From NCBI RefSeq assembly GCF_037176765.1, contig NC_090022.1, positions 229,707,117 to 229,771,116 on the forward strand: a stretch of DNA of 64,000 nt, given 5' to 3'. This document shows, piece by piece, positions 61,357 through 64,000 of the stretch. The translations under genes were made by a program, and so were the position numbers. The stretch's first letter is position 1. The number at the start of each line of letters is the position of its first letter. Source of the DNA: Anolis sagrei. Its lineage: Eukaryota; Chordata; Lepidosauria; Squamata; Anolidae. The notes under the pieces were generated by a model. The model had not been told where the DNA came from. It searched no databases and saw only the letters and a list, made by a program, of their open reading frames with translations.

Positions 61357-62811
61357 AGTTACTCATCATTTACTATGAAATTAAAAGTGAATTTATTTTG
61401 GCTGTGGTCCTGGCTCAGCCTTCCTTAAGCTCAATGCAGTAGTGATTTTTTAAAATCCTTTTTCATATTGCTAGAGTTAGGAGTACTGTACTGTGCAAAA
61501 GGTAGACAGGAATGTTGATATTTCTGTTTTTAAAAACCAACCACAGAATTCATTGGCTACCCAATGAAATGGATGGGTAGTGGTTTCCAAACAATGCAAA
61601 GCAAGTATCTTTCACACAATACCTAACGTGATTTGTGAAACTTTGTGTTAAAATATGTAGAGATTAGACGTTAAAGGAGGATTAGATAAAATAACAAAGA
61701 GCATATTGCCCCCGTTTTGGGAAGGGGGAACTGCAGCTCCTAAAATCCCTCATCCAGCTGGTCAGTTCTACCAACTGTGGTCCAAAAAATGAATCTTTTC
61801 CAAGCTCTGGTAAAAAGAACTTTGAAGTGCCTTCTGTGGGCCTGCCCACTTTGCATAGATCTGCACAATGCCATGAATACATTCTATCTTAGGAAGGCTC
61901 AATTGCTGCCTTGCTTTGTTTGTTGTGTTACAATATTTATGATTATATTCAGCATTATGCTGGATGTATTGGATGATAAAACAGAAAAGAAAGATGGAGC
62001 AGGGGAGGAATTGGGGAGCGATTAGCTCTGTAAAATCTTTATTGCTGAGAAACCAGGTGTTACTTAATCACTTTAAGAGGCTAAATGTAAAGTGGCAATT
62101 GCTGTTGAATGGACTGCATACATTTAACAGCCTCTTTAATGCATACTTTTGAAATATGTTTGTTTACAATAAGGTATAAAGAGCCGAGACAATTAACGGT
62201 GAGATGATCCGGATAAGAATAGTTGTTTTCTTTCAATTGCCTTTGGTTTATGTTTCTTTGTCATTGAAGCTCCACTAATCTCTTGCATCGTGGTGCCAAT
62301 TCCTGCTGAGAGCATGTAAGACATCAAAACTTCCACTGTCTTAAGGATAAGTTATCCAAAGAAGGATCATGACTAACACAAACTTTCTCTGTTGATCCTC
62401 CTGGATGTTTGGAACTTTGAAGAGATTTGTTTTAAGGAGGGGAAAACTTTTCCTCTTTCTGATTCTTCCTCTAGCTTTAAACAACTACAAATTAGTTACC
62501 CTGAACTTGGAAAAACTGTAATTCTTAAGGCTTCATTGGTTAGCTCAAGTTTCTGATTTAAATCAATGCCAAACAAGAATTGCTTTAGTTGAATTTGTGG
62601 TAATTCCTCCTTAGGTGGTAATTCATCTTTTGGTAACTAGCATTGAATTTATGGCAATTTCTCTTTAAGTGTTCTCTTCTGGACATATGAGGGGCACACA
62701 GGACTCGGTGGGACTAGTTCCACCTTCATGATGTGCCCCAGGCAATGTCAAATATCCCTGAGGAAATGTATAATCAACTCTTTTTCACATATAAGATTTC
62801 TAACATGGTTG
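61357..62811. other. No gene or repeat recognised
   Basis: About 1.45 kb of apparently unique DNA. Short open frames (for example 82 codons at 61777) show no known domain. Echoed GAATTTGTGGTAATTCCTCC and GAATTTATGGCAATTTCTCT suggest an old local duplication near 62590-62680. Confidence 0.5.
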
Positions 62812-63117
62812 GTAAAAGTTTCCCCTGACATTAAATCTAGTTGTGTTTGACTCTGGGAGTGGTGCTGAAGAGCCAGTGTTGTTCGTAGGTGCCTCCAAGG
62901 TTATGTGGGCAGTATGACTGCATGAAGCACTGATACCCTCCTGCTCGAGAAGTACCTATTAATCTACTCATATTTGCATGTTTTTGAACTGCTAGGTTAG
63001 CAGAAGCTGAAGCTAACAGCAAGAGGTCATCCCGCTCCCCGAATTCAAACCACCAAACTTTTGGTCAGCAAGTTCAGGAGCTCAGCGGTTTAACCCACTG
63101 TGCCACCAGGGGCCCCA
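62812..63117 (-). mobile_element. tRNA-derived lizard SINE, near full length
   Basis: AAAGTTTCCCCTGACATTAA tail side, TTGCATGTTTTTGAACTGCT body and CGGTTTAACCCACTGTGCCA head. Confidence 0.78.
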
Positions 63118-63554
63118 AGACTGTTTTTGTGGCTCCAGACAAGCCCAGACCCCCCCCCCCTTTTCTGGCACAAGAGGCTGGATTACGTCTACAGGGATTG
63201 CAATTCTTCTTATAAACAGCTTATAGCCACACTGCTTAACACTGCACTGCTTAGTTCTGCTTGATATTGAAAAGGGTTTGTCAAAACTATGTCCTAGTGC
63301 AGGAAACAACATTCGACACCTGCCACAGTTGCTTGCTCCTCTGTAAAATGCTGGGCCTGTGTTTCACATATTCAGTAGTGTCCCTGGCACTGAGGTTCCT
63401 GGATCAAAGCTTGGGGCCTAGGGATGCCCCCCTCATGATGCCCTTAAGTGTGATGCATTAACTATCAATCACAATTGCTCACAGCTTGTCATTCAAACAT
63501 ATGCAGAGAAAACATATTTTCTTGTTTGAAAATAGCCGTATAAATCTATATCAA
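63118..63554. other. No gene recognised
   Basis: Mixed sequence with a C10 run; nothing recognised. Confidence 0.5.
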
Positions 63555-64000
63555 GGTTATTTGTTTATCGTGTCAGAAGTGAGTTGCTTTAAATACAGTT
63601 AACATGTATTTAAAATACAAACAAAGTTTTAAAACTTGGATTATGCTAAATGTCCTTTGACCAGAAGCTGGCCACTTAGAGTGCCTCTGGTGTTGCTGTG
63701 AGAAGGTCCTCCATTGTGCATGTGGCAGGGCTCAGGTTGCATTGAAGTAGGTGGTCTGTGGTTTGCTCTTCTCCGCACTCGCATGTCATGGACTCCACTT
63801 TGTAGTCCCATTTCTTAAGGTTAGCTCTGCATCTTATAGTGCCAGAGTGCAGCCTGTTCAGCGCCTTCCAGATTGCCCAGCCTTCTGTGTGCCCAGGAGG
63901 GAGTTTCTTATCTGGTCTCAGCCACTGATTAAGGTGCTGGGTTTTTAGCCTGCCACTTTTGGATTCTTGCTTGCTGAGGCGTTCTTGTGGGTATCTCTGT
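63555..64000 (-). mobile_element. LINE family A 3' end, runs off the window
   Basis: The reverse strand gives [40 protein letters not shown] and DHLLQCNLSPATCTMEDLLT, with the C-x-C..H..C motif of this LINE group. It supplies the uninterrupted version of the site hit by the RPL39 retrocopy at 39258. Confidence 0.82.

Noticed and set aside
62985-63115. tRNA genes suggested by A-box and B-box matches
   Set aside because: They belong to SINE heads (also at 16500, 55720, 56080, 61290) and do not fold into a full cloverleaf by inspection.

Overview
This window is nuclear DNA from a squamate reptile, most probably an iguanian lizard of the Anolis type. It is AT-rich and intron-rich. It carries a repeat mix characteristic of lizards: L2-like and CR1 LINE 3' ends with ATT or ATTCTATG tails, BovB/RTE, L1, an R4-like LINE with a restriction-like endonuclease, tRNA-derived SINEs, a SINE with a 5S rRNA-derived head, SPIN-like hAT elements and palindromic MITEs. 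The assignment rests on remembered family features; no search was run.

The host content is a head-to-tail array of three genes of the acetylserotonin O-methyltransferase (ASMT/HIOMT) family, all on the + strand. Copy 1 enters from the left with exons 6-8 only (942-5232). Copy 2 (12222-26690) and copy 3 (30781-50047) are complete eight-exon genes. Each has exon lengths 66, 175, 130, 69, 119, 141, 123 and 209 nt, consistent GT-AG junctions, and an intact 343-residue product, against 345 for human ASMT. By hand count copies 2 and 3 are about 82% identical in protein. The SAM-binding motif and catalytic His are kept. However, the Asp after the catalytic His is N, C or S, the position of human Asn302 is I, L or L, and copy 2 also has Ala at the second catalytic acid. 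These look like a diverged ASMT-like methyltransferase cluster rather than three ordinary melatonin synthases.

Layout: 1-5232 copy 1 (intron 5 to exon 8); 5233-12221 spacer with MITEs, a CR1 end and a LINE nest (8240-11760); 12222-26690 copy 2; 26691-30780 spacer with a 5S-headed SINE, a broken Ty1/copia fossil, an R4-like LINE end and an L2 end; 30781-50047 copy 3; 50048-64000 repeat-rich flank with no intact gene but a UXS1-like fragment, a 46-bp minisatellite, a near-perfect 36-bp hairpin, CR1, BovB, SINEs and LINE 3' ends.

Because the three genes are paralogous over introns and flanks, each supplies empty insertion sites for the others. Two SPIN-like hAT copies in copy 3 are missing from copy 2 at exactly the duplicated target site. 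The copia LTR beside copy 2 is absent downstream of copy 3. An L2 tail in copy 2 intron 6 is absent from copies 1 and 3. Other MITEs are shared by two or all three copies. This gives a relative timeline of duplication and transposition within one window. One processed RPL39 pseudogene lies inside a LINE in copy 3 intron 3.
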